Assembly: GCA_913009825.1 (NCBI GenBank)
Contig: CAJVYQ010000004.1
Span: 1 to 64,000, forward strand
Source of the DNA: an uncultured Deferribacteres bacterium
Lineage (GTDB): Bacteria > Zhuqueibacterota > JdFR-76 > DREG01
Reading direction: 5' to 3'
Length of the DNA stretch: 64,000 bases
Shown one piece after another: positions 52,884-62,366 of this stretch (its first letter is position 1; the number at the start of each line of letters is the position of its first letter). A program made the position numbers and the translations under genes. The notes beneath the pieces were generated by a model that saw only the letters and a program-made list of their open reading frames with translations, did no database searches and had not been told where the DNA came from.

Positions 52884-54438
52884 AATAGATGGAAAAGAAA
52901 TAACAGTTGAAAAGGGGACCTCTGTTCTGCAGGCTGCCCTCGATCATGGCATAGATATCCCGCACTATTGCTATCATCCGTCGCTGAACATTGCCGGAAG
53001 CTGTCGTTTATGCCTGGTTGAAATCGAAAGGATGCCTAAATTGGTTCCTTCCTGTGCCACACAGGCGGCTGACGGGATGGTTGTTACGACAAATTCCGAA
53101 AAAGTTGACGATGCACGAAAAAGTATTTTAGAGTTTCTTCTCATCAATCATCCGTTGGATTGCCCCATTTGCGACAAAGCCGGCGAGTGTAAATTACAGG
53201 ATTACACCTTTCAGTACGGCTCGGCTCACAGCCGTTTTGTCGAAGATAAACGCCGTCGTGCCACCAAGGATTTGGGCGGCAATATTTTGCTGTACCGTAA
53301 TCGCTGTGTGCTGTGTACCAGATGTGTAAGATTTTATGAAGATGTTGTCGGAGAGCCGTATTTGACGGTCGAGCATCGCGGTTATCATAGTGACATATCC
53401 ATTTTCCCCGGCAAGGAACTGACCCATAAGATGACCGGAAATATTGTTGAAATTTGCCCGGTCGGTTGTCTGATCGATAAAGATTTTCTATTCCATTCCC
53501 GGGTCTGGAACCTGGCCAAAACAAAAAGCATCTGCCCCGGTTGCAGCACCGGGTGTAATATGGATATAGAACATAAAGATAACAAAATATACCGGATTCG
53601 CAGCCGGGAAAATATGACAGTAAACCGGCATTGGCTCTGTGATTACGGCCGCTATCTCTATCACCAATATGATGAAATGGATCGTTTTACCACTCCTTTA
53701 AAACGAACCAGCGACAAATTAAATAAATCCGGTTGGGATGAAGCCCGGTCCATCATCCATGACCGTCTGGCGCTGCTAAAACGTTCTAAAGAAATCGGCA
53801 AAATGGCGGTTGTCGGTTCGGCCTTTGCCAGCAATGAAGAAAACTATCTGCTGTACAAGGTTTTCCATGATGAATTAGGCTGCGACAAATTTTTTGTTCA
53901 TCAACCGGCTATCGAGGGTGAAGATGAAGTGTTCAAAGGTGGTTTCACTATCCATACGGATAAAAGTCCCAATCAGAATGGCGCCAATCTGATTCTTGGC
54001 AAAAAAACCGATTTTTGGCGGGCCATTAAAAAAGGCCAAATAGATATCCTGATTTTCTTTGGCAAAGATTTGGCTTTAACTCTCTCGGATCAACAGAAAG
54101 AGTTGCTGAAAAAACTGGATTTTATTGTTGTGTTCGATCATACACTGAATGATTTGGCGCAGCACGCTAATGTTGCTTTGCCTGTCACCTATTTTGCAGA
54201 ACAGGATGGCAGTTATCTGAATGCCGGTATGCGCTTGCAGAAATTTCAGGCAGCTTTAACGCCGCCGGATCAGGTATTGCCCGGTTGGCAGATATTATTA
54301 TCGATCTATAAAGCCTTCAACGAAGATGTGAAAATGGTAACCGTTTCCGACATTATGAATGATATGTCCCGCAATATAAAAAAGTTGAACGGAATATCAT
54401 TTTTCAAAATCGGCGATGAGGGAGTGCAAATTAAATAG
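52870..54438 (+). CDS. nuoG: NADH dehydrogenase subunit G, short form
   Basis: 522 residues against about 700-900 in many bacteria. The N-terminal 2Fe-2S domain ('CYHPSLNIAGSCRLCLVE', 'PSCATQ'), the His-Cys3 region and the 'CVLCTRCVRFYED' cluster are intact. 'CPGCSTGCNMDIEHKDN...WLCDYGRY' keeps the extra N7-type ligand set. The molybdopterin-oxidoreductase-like part after residue 260 is strongly shortened, with no cofactor site expected. Clearly functional in electron transfer by its cysteines. Confidence 0.94.
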   Translation: MPTLKIDGKEITVEKGTSVLQAALDHGIDIPHYCYHPSLNIAGSCRLCLVEIERMPKLVPSCATQAADGMVVTTNSEKVDDARKSILEFLLINHPLDCPICDKAGECKLQDYTFQYGSAHSRFVEDKRRRATKDLGGNILLYRNRCVLCTRCVRFYEDVVGEPYLTVEHRGYHSDISIFPGKELTHKMTGNIVEICPVGCLIDKDFLFHSRVWNLAKTKSICPGCSTGCNMDIEHKDNKIYRIRSRENMTVNRHWLCDYGRYLYHQYDEMDRFTTPLKRTSDKLNKSGWDEARSIIHDRLALLKRSKEIGKMAVVGSAFASNEENYLLYKVFHDELGCDKFFVHQPAIEGEDEVFKGGFTIHTDKSPNQNGANLILGKKTDFWRAIKKGQIDILIFFGKDLALTLSDQQKELLKKLDFIVVFDHTLNDLAQHANVALPVTYFAEQDGSYLNAGMRLQKFQAALTPPDQVLPGWQILLSIYKAFNEDVKMVTVSDIMNDMSRNIKKLNGISFFKIGDEGVQIK

Positions 54439-54485
54439 CTCGTATTTGAATCGTATTCGTTTGAAAAACCCAGGTAAGGATTCTC

Positions 54486-55538
54486 ATGGAGCAGGCAGGA
54501 TACGCGTTTGTTGACATTTTGATCGTTTTGGCGAAAGTGATTGTCGTCATTGGTATTAACTTATTGATGGTTATGATTTTAACTTTGGGAGAGCGGCGGA
54601 TAGCCGGATTCATCCAGGATCGTTACGGACCGAACCGTGTTGGCCCCCAGGGTATGTTGCAACCGGTGGCCGATGGTGTAAAATTTTTCTTCAAAGAAGA
54701 AGTGATCCCGTCCAAGGCGGAAAAAGTGATTTATGTTCTGGCGCCTGCGCTGGTGTTGGGTCCGGCTTTGTTAACTTTTGCCGTGATTCCCTTTGGCGGC
54801 CCGCTTTCTGTGGTGGGGAAAGAAATTCAGTTACAAATTGCGGAACTGAATGTCGGCATCCTTTATATTTTTGCGCTGCTTTCTCTCAGTGTCTACGGTC
54901 TGGTATTAGGCGGTTGGGCTTCCAACAGTAAGTATCCTCTGATGGGAGGTTTGAGGTCTGCCGCTCAGATGGTCAGTTATGAAATTTCCATGGGCTTGGC
55001 GGTGATCGGAATCATTATGATCACCGGTTCGCTGCGTCTGAGCGATGTAGTAATGCATCAAAATGAACTGTTGTTCGGTTTTCTGCCGCACTGGAACATA
55101 TTTTTGCAGCCGCTTGGATTCATCATTTTTATTGTTGCTGCTTATGCGGAGACAAACCGGGTACCGTTCGATCTGCCGGAGGCGGAACCGGAGCTGGTCG
55201 GCGGCTACCATACCGAATACAGCAGTATGAAATTCGCCTCATTCATGATGGGTGAATACATTGCCCTGATTACATCTTCCGCTTTGATGACGACGCTGTA
55301 TTTTGGCGGTTGGGATTTCCCTTATGTAGATGAAAGTTCCCTGGGGATTTGGGGTGTTCTCCTTTCCATAATTGCCTTTGCGGTGAAAACCGGCTTTTTC
55401 CTGTTCCTGTATCTTTGGGTGCGCTGGACTTTGCCGCGTTTTCGTTATGATCAGTTGATGGGGTTGGGCTGGAAAGTGATGATCCCCCTGGCATTGTTTA
55501 ATATCATTATCACCGGCGTGGTGATGAGTTTACTATAG
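54486..55538 (+). CDS. nuoH: NADH:quinone oxidoreductase subunit H
   Basis: 350 residues, eight membrane helices. The conserved 'ERRIAGFIQDRYGPNRVGPQGMLQPVADGVKFFFKEE' (about 37-73) and 'AETNRVPFDLPEAEPELVGGYHTEYSSMKFA' (about 219-250) line the quinone channel and the E-channel. AGGTAAGGA precedes ATG 54486. Confidence 0.98.
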   Translation: MEQAGYAFVDILIVLAKVIVVIGINLLMVMILTLGERRIAGFIQDRYGPNRVGPQGMLQPVADGVKFFFKEEVIPSKAEKVIYVLAPALVLGPALLTFAVIPFGGPLSVVGKEIQLQIAELNVGILYIFALLSLSVYGLVLGGWASNSKYPLMGGLRSAAQMVSYEISMGLAVIGIIMITGSLRLSDVVMHQNELLFGFLPHWNIFLQPLGFIIFIVAAYAETNRVPFDLPEAEPELVGGYHTEYSSMKFASFMMGEYIALITSSALMTTLYFGGWDFPYVDESSLGIWGVLLSIIAFAVKTGFFLFLYLWVRWTLPRFRYDQLMGLGWKVMIPLALFNIIITGVVMSLL

Positions 55539-55550
55539 AGAGGTTTTCCA

Positions 55551-56060
55551 ATGGGTGTCAAAAATGTAACACATAAATCCAGATGGATAGAGCGGTTTTA
55601 TATTCCGGCTATTCTCAGCGGTTTGAAAATTACATTAAAACACATGTTCCAAAAAAAATACACAGTACAATATCCGGAAGAAAAATGGCCGGTGCCTCCC
55701 GGACATCGTGGTGCAATTCGTCTCAATAAGGATGAAGAAGGCCGGGTGAAATGTGTGGCCTGCGAAATGTGCGCCACAGCCTGTCCGGCGAAATGTATTA
55801 GTATGGAAGCAGGTGTTGCCCCATGGGATGACCGGGAAAAATATCCGGTTTGGTTCAAAATTGATATGCTGCGCTGTATTCTGTGCGGCATGTGTGAAGA
55901 AGCCTGTCCTGAGGATGCAATCCAACTCACCGAAATTTACGATTTTTCGACATATACCCGCGCGGATCTGATTTGGGAAAAAGAGAGGCTGTTGAAAAAT
56001 TACGACATCACCGTCGATGGAAAATATTTCGACCGGTCGAGAGAAGAGACCGGACTATAA
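55551..56060 (+). CDS. nuoI: NADH:quinone oxidoreductase subunit I (2x 4Fe-4S)
   Basis: 169 residues. Two ferredoxin motifs, 'CVACEMCATACPAKCI' and 'CILCGMCEEACPEDAI', bind clusters N6a and N6b. An N-terminal amphipathic helix sits on the membrane arm. 12 nt after nuoH. Confidence 0.97.
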   Translation: MGVKNVTHKSRWIERFYIPAILSGLKITLKHMFQKKYTVQYPEEKWPVPPGHRGAIRLNKDEEGRVKCVACEMCATACPAKCISMEAGVAPWDDREKYPVWFKIDMLRCILCGMCEEACPEDAIQLTEIYDFSTYTRADLIWEKERLLKNYDITVDGKYFDRSREETGL

Positions 56061-56142
56061 CCAAACCGGTTACCGGGCATGGTTTAACGGAAAATTGCCC
56101 GGCATGAGATAGTAATTTATTATCGATCAGGGATAACAAAAC

Positions 56143-56664
56143 ATGGTTACAATCTTCTTTTTTATTTTTGCCGTTACCGCGCTTGTGTCAGCCGTTTTGA
56201 TGATCACGTACAAGAATCCGGTTTACAGCGCACTGTTTTTGATCCTCACATTTTTTTCGCTTGCCGGCATGTACTTTCTCCTGGAAGCGCAATTTATTGC
56301 CATTGTGCAGATCATTGTTTATGCCGGCGCCATTATGGTACTGTTTCTGTTTGTTATGATGCTGCTTAACTTGCGGCAGGAGACGCGCTTACCCATCGGC
56401 CGGCCTTTTCAGGTAGCTTTGGGTTCAATATTCGCCCTGATTTTATTGATTCAACTTTTTTTCATCGTAAAAGTAGGCCTGACGGTAAGCAAATTTGGCG
56501 CGTTCCCGCCGGAAAAAATTAACAAGATTGGCAGTGTTCAGGTGATCGGTGGTGAATTGTTTACTAATTATCTCTTCCCGTTCGAAGCCGCTTCCATCCT
56601 GTTGTTGGTCGGTATTATCGGAGCAATCATTCTGGGAAGGAAGAAATTACCCAACGAAATGTAA
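56143..56664 (+). CDS. nuoJ: NADH:quinone oxidoreductase subunit J
   Basis: 173 residues, five membrane helices. 'IVQIIVYAGAIMVLFLFVMMLLNL' (about 54-77) is the family core, with the pi-bulge helix that couples quinone chemistry to pumping. Confidence 0.95.
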   Translation: MVTIFFFIFAVTALVSAVLMITYKNPVYSALFLILTFFSLAGMYFLLEAQFIAIVQIIVYAGAIMVLFLFVMMLLNLRQETRLPIGRPFQVALGSIFALILLIQLFFIVKVGLTVSKFGAFPPEKINKIGSVQVIGGELFTNYLFPFEAASILLLVGIIGAIILGRKKLPNEM

Positions 56665-56686
56665 TTGAGAAGGATAAGTACAAGAT

Positions 56687-56989
56687 ATGGTTCCCGTTAA
56701 TTATTATTTAATTGTTGCTGCAATCCTTTTTGCCCTGGGCGTTCTGGGTGTCCTTATCAGGAGAAATGCGCTGATTATTTTTATGAGCATTGAATTGATG
56801 CTGAATGCGGTAAATTTAACTTTTGTCGCGCTGGCGCGTCATTTACACTCCATAGACGGCCAGATTTTTGTTTTTTTCATCATGACGGTTGCCGCAGCGG
56901 AAGTGGCGGTAGGTTTGGCGATCATCATTTCCGTGTTTCGCCTGAAAGGCACCATTCATGTGGATGAAATAAACCTCCTCCGCGGCTAA
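56687..56989 (+). CDS. nuoK: NADH:quinone oxidoreductase subunit K
   Basis: 100 residues, three membrane helices. The two conserved buried glutamates are in '[14 protein letters not shown]' (about 31-44) and '[18 protein letters not shown]' (about 67-84). Last gene before an inserted repeat element that separates it from nuoL. Confidence 0.96.
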   Translation: MVPVNYYLIVAAILFALGVLGVLIRRNALIIFMSIELMLNAVNLTFVALARHLHSIDGQIFVFFIMTVAAAEVAVGLAIIISVFRLKGTIHVDEINLLRG

Positions 56990-57016
56990 GAGATTTGAAG
57001 TAGTTGTGGTAAAATC

Positions 57017-57040
57017 ATGCCGGCTTTTTATCCGGCAAGA
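57017..57040 (+). other. short hairpin after nuoK
   Basis: TGCCGG-CTTTTTAT-CCGGCA lies between nuoK and the repeat element. It has no strong T-run after it, so full termination is doubtful. Confidence 0.35.
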
Positions 57041-57050
57041 ATGAAAAGAT

Positions 57051-57182
57051 GTAACTATTCAGGTGTGCTAATTATTTGATGCACAATAAGCTTTCGATTT
57101 CTCTCAAACCGGACAGAGGAGCCGTGCTGAACGGAGTCGAAGCGTGATTTGATTAAAATATAGAACGGATCTGAATAGTTAA
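57051..57182. repeat. MITE-like element, family 2 copy b, inside the nuo operon
   Basis: Starts GTAACTATTCAGGTGTGCT and ends CTGAATAGTTAA. It shares GGAGTCGAAGCGTGATT and TGATGCACA-type pieces with the copy at 13886-14063 (GGAGTTCGAAGCGTGATT, TGATGTGCA). Non-coding, about 132 bp, between nuoK and nuoL. Confidence 0.72.
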
Positions 57183-57232
57183 AAATGAACTCTATTTTTA
57201 TAGGTGAGTTAAGGCGCTAAGCAGGAGTTTGT

Positions 57233-59182
57233 ATGTTAGATTACGTTTGGCTGGTCCCTTTATTTCCGCTGTTGGGAGTAATTTTTAATACAATTTTTGG
57301 CTGGAAATTAAAAGAAAAAGTTGTCGGCATCATTGGAAGCACTACAATCGGCCTCTCCCTTTTAGTTTCCATTTTGCTGCTGCTCGATCTGCTGAAATTG
57401 CCGGAGCATCACAAAATTTTTGAGCTGACATTGTTCAAATGGATTGCCGCGGGCAGTTTTGCTGCGGAAATTGGCTTCCAGATCGATCCGCTCTCTGTCA
57501 TCATGATGTTGGTGGTTACCGGTGTTTCTTTTGTCATTCATATTTATTCAATCGGTTACATGCACGGTGACAGAGGTTTCAACCGTTTTTTTATTTTTAT
57601 GAACCTGTTTGTTTTTGCCATGCTTCTGTTGGTGATGGCCAACAATTTTCTGCTGATGTTTGTTGGTTGGGAAGGCGTTGGGCTCTGTTCCTATCTGCTC
57701 ATCGGTTTTTGGTATGAAGATAACAACAACGCCGATGCCGGTAAAAAAGCGTTTATTGTCAACCGGATCGGTGATTTCGGTTTTCTGCTGGGCATCTTTC
57801 TGATTTTTACTACTTTTGGTACCATCGATTTTACCGATGTTTTCCACAAGGCAGCTGTCAATTTTCATGTAGGGGATGGCACCATGGTTGCTATCGCACT
57901 GCTGCTTTTTATCGGGGCTGTCGGGAAGTCGGCTCAATTACCCCTTTATGTGTGGCTGCCCGACGCCATGGCCGGTCCCACACCGGTGAGCGCCCTGATC
58001 CACGCTGCAACCATGGTAACAGCCGGCGTTTACATGATCGCCCGTACCAATGTTATTTACACCCTTGCCCCGGCGGCGCTGATGGTTGTGGCAATTGTGG
58101 GTGCGCTTACGGCAATTTACGCAGCAACCATCGGAATAACCCAATTTGATATTAAGAAAGTGCTTGCTTACTCCACTATCAGTCAGATAGGTTACATGAT
58201 ATTAGCCTGCGGTGTTGGCGCTTACAGTGCCGGTATTTTTCATTTAATGACCCATGCTTTTTTTAAAGCTTGTCTTTTCCTCGGTGCCGGTAGTGTGATG
58301 CATGCCATGTCAAACAATACCGATATTCGCATTATGGGCGGCTTGAGGAAATACATGCCGGCCACTTTCTGGACTTTTCTTCTCGCCACCCTGGCAATTT
58401 CCGGTATTCCGGGTTTTTCCGGCTTTTTCAGCAAAGACGAAATTCTCTGGCAGTCTTTTTCCAGTTCTTACGGAAATTTTTGGCTGTGGATATTGGGTGC
58501 CGTGGCGGCGGGTATCACCGCATTTTATATGTTTCGCCTGGTTTTTGTTACTTTTTACGGCAAACTCCGCGCCGATGAAGAGATTGCCCGCCATGTTCAT
58601 GAATCGCCCAAAACAATGACGGTTTCCCTGTGGATTTTAGCCGGTTTGTCCGTCATCGGCGGTTTTATCGGTATTCCGGCTATTTTCGGCGGTGGCAATC
58701 GGTTCGAACATTTTTTAGAACCGGTATTTGAAAAAAGCGCTGCCATCCGGGAAAGCGCCATGGCCGTTCATGGTTATGCTGTTGAACAGGGCCACAGTCT
58801 GGAATGGACGTTGATGGGAATTGTTTTTGCCATCGTGCTGTTGGGGATCGGGTTGGCTTATCTGATGTATATCAAAAAAACCGACCTGCCCGGACTGGTC
58901 AGCCGGCGGATCAAACCGGTTTATCAGTTGGTTTTCAATAAATACTATGTGGATGAAATTTACAATGCCCTGGTAGTGCAGCCGATTAAAAATGTTTCAG
59001 ATTACCTGTTGTGGAAATTTGTGGATGTGAAACTGATCGACGGGACTGTAAACGGCACCGGGTATCTGGTGCGTTTTGCCGGCCGGTCGTTACGGACAAT
59101 TCAGACAGGATTTGTCCAGAATTATGCGCTGGTTTTTATCTTAGGCGTGGTGTTGCTGCTTTTGTATGTCGTCTTCATTTAA
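57233..59182 (+). CDS. nuoL: NADH:quinone oxidoreductase subunit L
   Basis: 649 residues, an antiporter-like pump with about 16 membrane helices. Conserved sites include 'WEGVGLCSYLLIGFWY' (about 143-158), 'KSAQLPLYVWLPDAMAGPTPVSALIHAATMVTAGVYMI' and 'FKACLFLGAGSVMHA'. The C-terminal stretch (about 570-620) is the long lateral helix that lies along NuoM and NuoN. It carries the first proton path. It follows a repeat element rather than nuoK directly. Confidence 0.97.
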   Translation: MLDYVWLVPLFPLLGVIFNTIFGWKLKEKVVGIIGSTTIGLSLLVSILLLLDLLKLPEHHKIFELTLFKWIAAGSFAAEIGFQIDPLSVIMMLVVTGVSFVIHIYSIGYMHGDRGFNRFFIFMNLFVFAMLLLVMANNFLLMFVGWEGVGLCSYLLIGFWYEDNNNADAGKKAFIVNRIGDFGFLLGIFLIFTTFGTIDFTDVFHKAAVNFHVGDGTMVAIALLLFIGAVGKSAQLPLYVWLPDAMAGPTPVSALIHAATMVTAGVYMIARTNVIYTLAPAALMVVAIVGALTAIYAATIGITQFDIKKVLAYSTISQIGYMILACGVGAYSAGIFHLMTHAFFKACLFLGAGSVMHAMSNNTDIRIMGGLRKYMPATFWTFLLATLAISGIPGFSGFFSKDEILWQSFSSSYGNFWLWILGAVAAGITAFYMFRLVFVTFYGKLRADEEIARHVHESPKTMTVSLWILAGLSVIGGFIGIPAIFGGGNRFEHFLEPVFEKSAAIRESAMAVHGYAVEQGHSLEWTLMGIVFAIVLLGIGLAYLMYIKKTDLPGLVSRRIKPVYQLVFNKYYVDEIYNALVVQPIKNVSDYLLWKFVDVKLIDGTVNGTGYLVRFAGRSLRTIQTGFVQNYALVFILGVVLLLLYVVFI

Positions 59183-59235
59183 GTAAGGTAAGTTAAGAGG
59201 CTCTCAACCGAAACGGTGGATGAACGGAGTAAAGA

Positions 59236-60810
59236 ATGATCGATTTTTATTTAAATCATATTTTGACAATTATTACTTTTTTACCCCTGATTGGAGCAAT
59301 ATTTCTCCTTTTTGTCAACAAAGAAAATGTGGGTTTTATCCGTAATTTTGCTCTTTTTTTAACCCTGGTTCTGTTTCTGCTTTCTCTGCCTTTGTATTTT
59401 AAGTTTGATTCCGCCTCGGCGGGTTTTCAATTCGAGGAAAAGGTGTCCTGGCTTCCGTCGCTGGGGGTTTCCTATCATCTTGCCATCGATGGGATCAGTC
59501 TTCTGTTGGTTCTGTTGACAACATTTTTAACTCCTATTGTGATTTTATCTTCCCGGACGGCCATCACCAAACGGATCAAAGAATATATGATTGTGTTTCT
59601 GATGTTGGAAACCGGTATGCTGGGCGTGTTTTGCGCGCTGGATCTTTTCCTGTTCTATATTTTCTGGGAAGGGATGCTGATCCCCATGTATTTCATCATC
59701 GGTGTTTGGGGCGGCAAAAGGAAAATTTATGCGGCAATCAAGTTTTTTATGTTCACCATGTTCGGCGGTGTTTTGATGCTGGTGGCCATCCTTTCGCTTT
59801 ATTTTATCCATTTTAAACAAACCGGCGTGTACAGCTTCGATTTTACCGATTTAAACCAGGTATTGCTGGCTTCGAAAGGTCAGGTTTGGTTGTTTCTTGC
59901 CTTTTCGCTGGCGTTTGCCATCAAAGTTCCCATGTTTCCGTTACACACCTGGCTGCCGGATGCGCATGTGGAAGCGCCAACCGGCGGCAGTGTTATCCTT
60001 GCCGGTGTTTTACTGAAGATGGGCACGTATGGTTTTTTGCGGTTTTGCATTCCGCTGTTTCCAAACGCAAGCCATAGTTATATCGGATTGATCTCCATCC
60101 TTGCAATTATCGGGATCATTTATGGCGCACTTGTTTCTATGGTGCAGCCGGATTTGAAAAAAATGGTTGCTTATTCTTCGGTAAGTCATCTTGGTTTTGT
60201 TATGCTGGGTATCTTTGCTCTCAATGTGACGTCGGTTCAGGGAAGCATCATTCAGATGATTAACCACGGTTTGTCCACAGGTGCCCTGTTCCTGATAGTG
60301 GGTATGATTTACGAACGGCGTCACACGCGGCTTATTTCCGATTTTGGCGGATTGGCCCGGCAAATGCCGGTGTTCGTCACCTTCTTTATGATTATTACGC
60401 TTTCTTCCATCGGTCTTCCCGGATTGAACGGTTTTGTGGGTGAGTTTCTTATTTTACTCGGTACATTTCAGACGCACAAAATATTTGCAATCTTTGCCGC
60501 ATCGGGTGTTATCTTTGCGGCGGTTTATATGCTCTGGATGTTCCAGCGGGTGAATTTCGGTAAATTAGACAATCCCGAAAATCAAAAATTAAAAGATTTG
60601 AATTGGCGGGAAATAACCGTTCTGGTGCCGATCGTGGTTTTTTGTTTCTGGATCGGTGTTTATCCAAGCACATTTCTCGGTAAAACGGAAGCTACGGTTA
60701 CCAAACTTCTTCAGGATGCTCAGTTGAAGCGGGAAAAAGTAATTACTTATGAAAACAGTTTGAAGAAATCACAAATTGAATGGGTCAGCAACCAGGTAAG
60801 TGAGGAATAA
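59236..60810 (+). CDS. nuoM: NADH:quinone oxidoreductase subunit M
   Basis: 524 residues, about 14 membrane helices. '[21 protein letters not shown]' (about 138-158) holds the key Glu, '[37 protein letters not shown]' the key Lys and His residues, and '[11 protein letters not shown]' the broken helix. Second antiporter-like pump. Spaced 53 nt after nuoL, 2 nt before nuoN. Confidence 0.97.
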   Translation: MIDFYLNHILTIITFLPLIGAIFLLFVNKENVGFIRNFALFLTLVLFLLSLPLYFKFDSASAGFQFEEKVSWLPSLGVSYHLAIDGISLLLVLLTTFLTPIVILSSRTAITKRIKEYMIVFLMLETGMLGVFCALDLFLFYIFWEGMLIPMYFIIGVWGGKRKIYAAIKFFMFTMFGGVLMLVAILSLYFIHFKQTGVYSFDFTDLNQVLLASKGQVWLFLAFSLAFAIKVPMFPLHTWLPDAHVEAPTGGSVILAGVLLKMGTYGFLRFCIPLFPNASHSYIGLISILAIIGIIYGALVSMVQPDLKKMVAYSSVSHLGFVMLGIFALNVTSVQGSIIQMINHGLSTGALFLIVGMIYERRHTRLISDFGGLARQMPVFVTFFMIITLSSIGLPGLNGFVGEFLILLGTFQTHKIFAIFAASGVIFAAVYMLWMFQRVNFGKLDNPENQKLKDLNWREITVLVPIVVFCFWIGVYPSTFLGKTEATVTKLLQDAQLKREKVITYENSLKKSQIEWVSNQVSEE

Positions 60811-60812
60811 GA

Positions 60813-62267
60813 ATGGATTTATCGTTACCTGTAATTCATATTCAGTCAATATATCCGCAAATGATTCTTGTGCTATTCGCTATAATTGTGGTGATTTTGC
60901 CTCTGTTTGTGCATAATTTAAAACGGGAGCTTCTGGCTTTGATTTCCGTTGTAGGGTTGGTGCTTGCTTATTTTTCACTGATCAATTTATGGGGGCAAAA
61001 TCTGACTGGATTTAACGGCATGATCGTTGGAGATAATTTTTCCATCGCATTCAGCATCATTTTTTTGGTGGGCGCTTTTTTGGCCGTCTTACTCTCTCTT
61101 AACACGGTAGAGAATGAATATCTAAATTATAGTGATTTTTATTCCATGCTTCTGTTTGCCCTCGTTGGTTTGTTGATGATGGTTTCCAGCACCAATCTGC
61201 TGGTTATTTTTATCGGCTTGGAAATTCTGTCCATTTCGCTCTATGTCCTGGCCGGAATCCGGAAGATGCGGGTGGATTCCATTGAAGCAAGTTTAAAATA
61301 TTTTCTGCTGGGCGCGTTTGCCACCGGTTTTTTGCTTTATGGCATCGCTCTGCTCTACGGCGCCTCCGGTTCCATCGATCTGGTGGAAATTGGCAAGTAT
61401 ATTCAGGCCAATGGTTTTAGCGGCACGTTTATTCTGGCCGGTGCCGCCATGCTGTTGATCGGGCTGTCTTTTAAAGCTGCCTTTGTCCCATTCCACATGT
61501 GGACGCCGGATGTTTACCAGGGCGCGCCAACACCTGTTACGGCATTCATGTCGGCGGGGGTGAAGGGCGCTGCGCTGGCGGTTTTATTGCGGTTTGTCTG
61601 GACCATTGCGCCGCTCTCCAAGGCAGACTGGACCATCGCCATCTGGATTATCGCCTTCCTCACGATGACTGTGGGTAATGTTGTTGCCATCGCCCAGAGC
61701 AATGTAAAACGAATGCTTGCCTATTCCAGTATTGCTCATGCCGGTTATCTGTTGGTTGGCGTGCTTGCCGGAAGCCAATTAGGGCAAGCCAGCATTATGT
61801 ATTATCTTTTGGTATACACCATGATGAACTTAGGCGCATTTGGTGTAATTTCGTACCTTGGCAACTCAAATAAACAGGAAAACCTGAATCTGAGAGATTA
61901 CCGGGGATTGGGTTTTAAACATCCCTTTGCCGGTTTGGCCATGGCTATTTTTATGTTCAGTCTTGCCGGTGTACCGCCAACGGGAGGATTTGTCGGGAAA
62001 TTTTACTTGTTCAATTCCGCTATCCAGGCCGGTTATCTGTGGCTGGTCATTTTCGGTGTGATGAATTCAGTGATCTCCGCTTATTATTATCTGCGTGTGG
62101 TGGTAAATCTGTATATGCACGAACCGGAAAAAGAGGTGGCGGTGCCGAAGGCTAGTTTGGGGCTTTCCTTTGCCTTGTTGATTGCAATGGTTGCCGTGCT
62201 GCAGATGGGGATCATGTCTTCTTCTTATTTTGAATTCTTCCGGCAGGCCGTTATCGCCATGCCGTAA
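60813..62267 (+). CDS. nuoN: NADH:quinone oxidoreductase subunit N
   Basis: 484 residues, third antiporter-like subunit. 'GLEILSISLYVLAGIRK' (about 130-146), 'LSFKAAFVPFHMWTPDVYQGAPTPVTAFMSAGVKGAALAVLLR' and 'GVPPTGGFVGKFYLF' are the family marks. Last gene of the nuo set, followed by a terminator. Confidence 0.97.
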   Translation: MDLSLPVIHIQSIYPQMILVLFAIIVVILPLFVHNLKRELLALISVVGLVLAYFSLINLWGQNLTGFNGMIVGDNFSIAFSIIFLVGAFLAVLLSLNTVENEYLNYSDFYSMLLFALVGLLMMVSSTNLLVIFIGLEILSISLYVLAGIRKMRVDSIEASLKYFLLGAFATGFLLYGIALLYGASGSIDLVEIGKYIQANGFSGTFILAGAAMLLIGLSFKAAFVPFHMWTPDVYQGAPTPVTAFMSAGVKGAALAVLLRFVWTIAPLSKADWTIAIWIIAFLTMTVGNVVAIAQSNVKRMLAYSSIAHAGYLLVGVLAGSQLGQASIMYYLLVYTMMNLGAFGVISYLGNSNKQENLNLRDYRGLGFKHPFAGLAMAIFMFSLAGVPPTGGFVGKFYLFNSAIQAGYLWLVIFGVMNSVISAYYYLRVVVNLYMHEPEKEVAVPKASLGLSFALLIAMVAVLQMGIMSSSYFEFFRQAVIAMP

Positions 62268-62291
62268 AAAAAGATATCAGTTAACCTGAAA

Positions 62292-62344
62292 AATAGCGGG
62301 AACAGGAAATCAGTGCTTTGAATTCTTGTTCCCGTTATTTTTTT
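62292..62344 (+). terminator. Rho-independent terminator of the nuo operon
   Basis: AATAGCGGGAACAGGAA pairs with TTCTTGTTCCCGTTATT with only G-T wobbles, then a run of T residues. It ends the operon 20 nt before the aminopeptidase start at 62367. Confidence 0.85.
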
Positions 62345-62366
62345 AAGAGAAGAAAAGGGACTAAAA

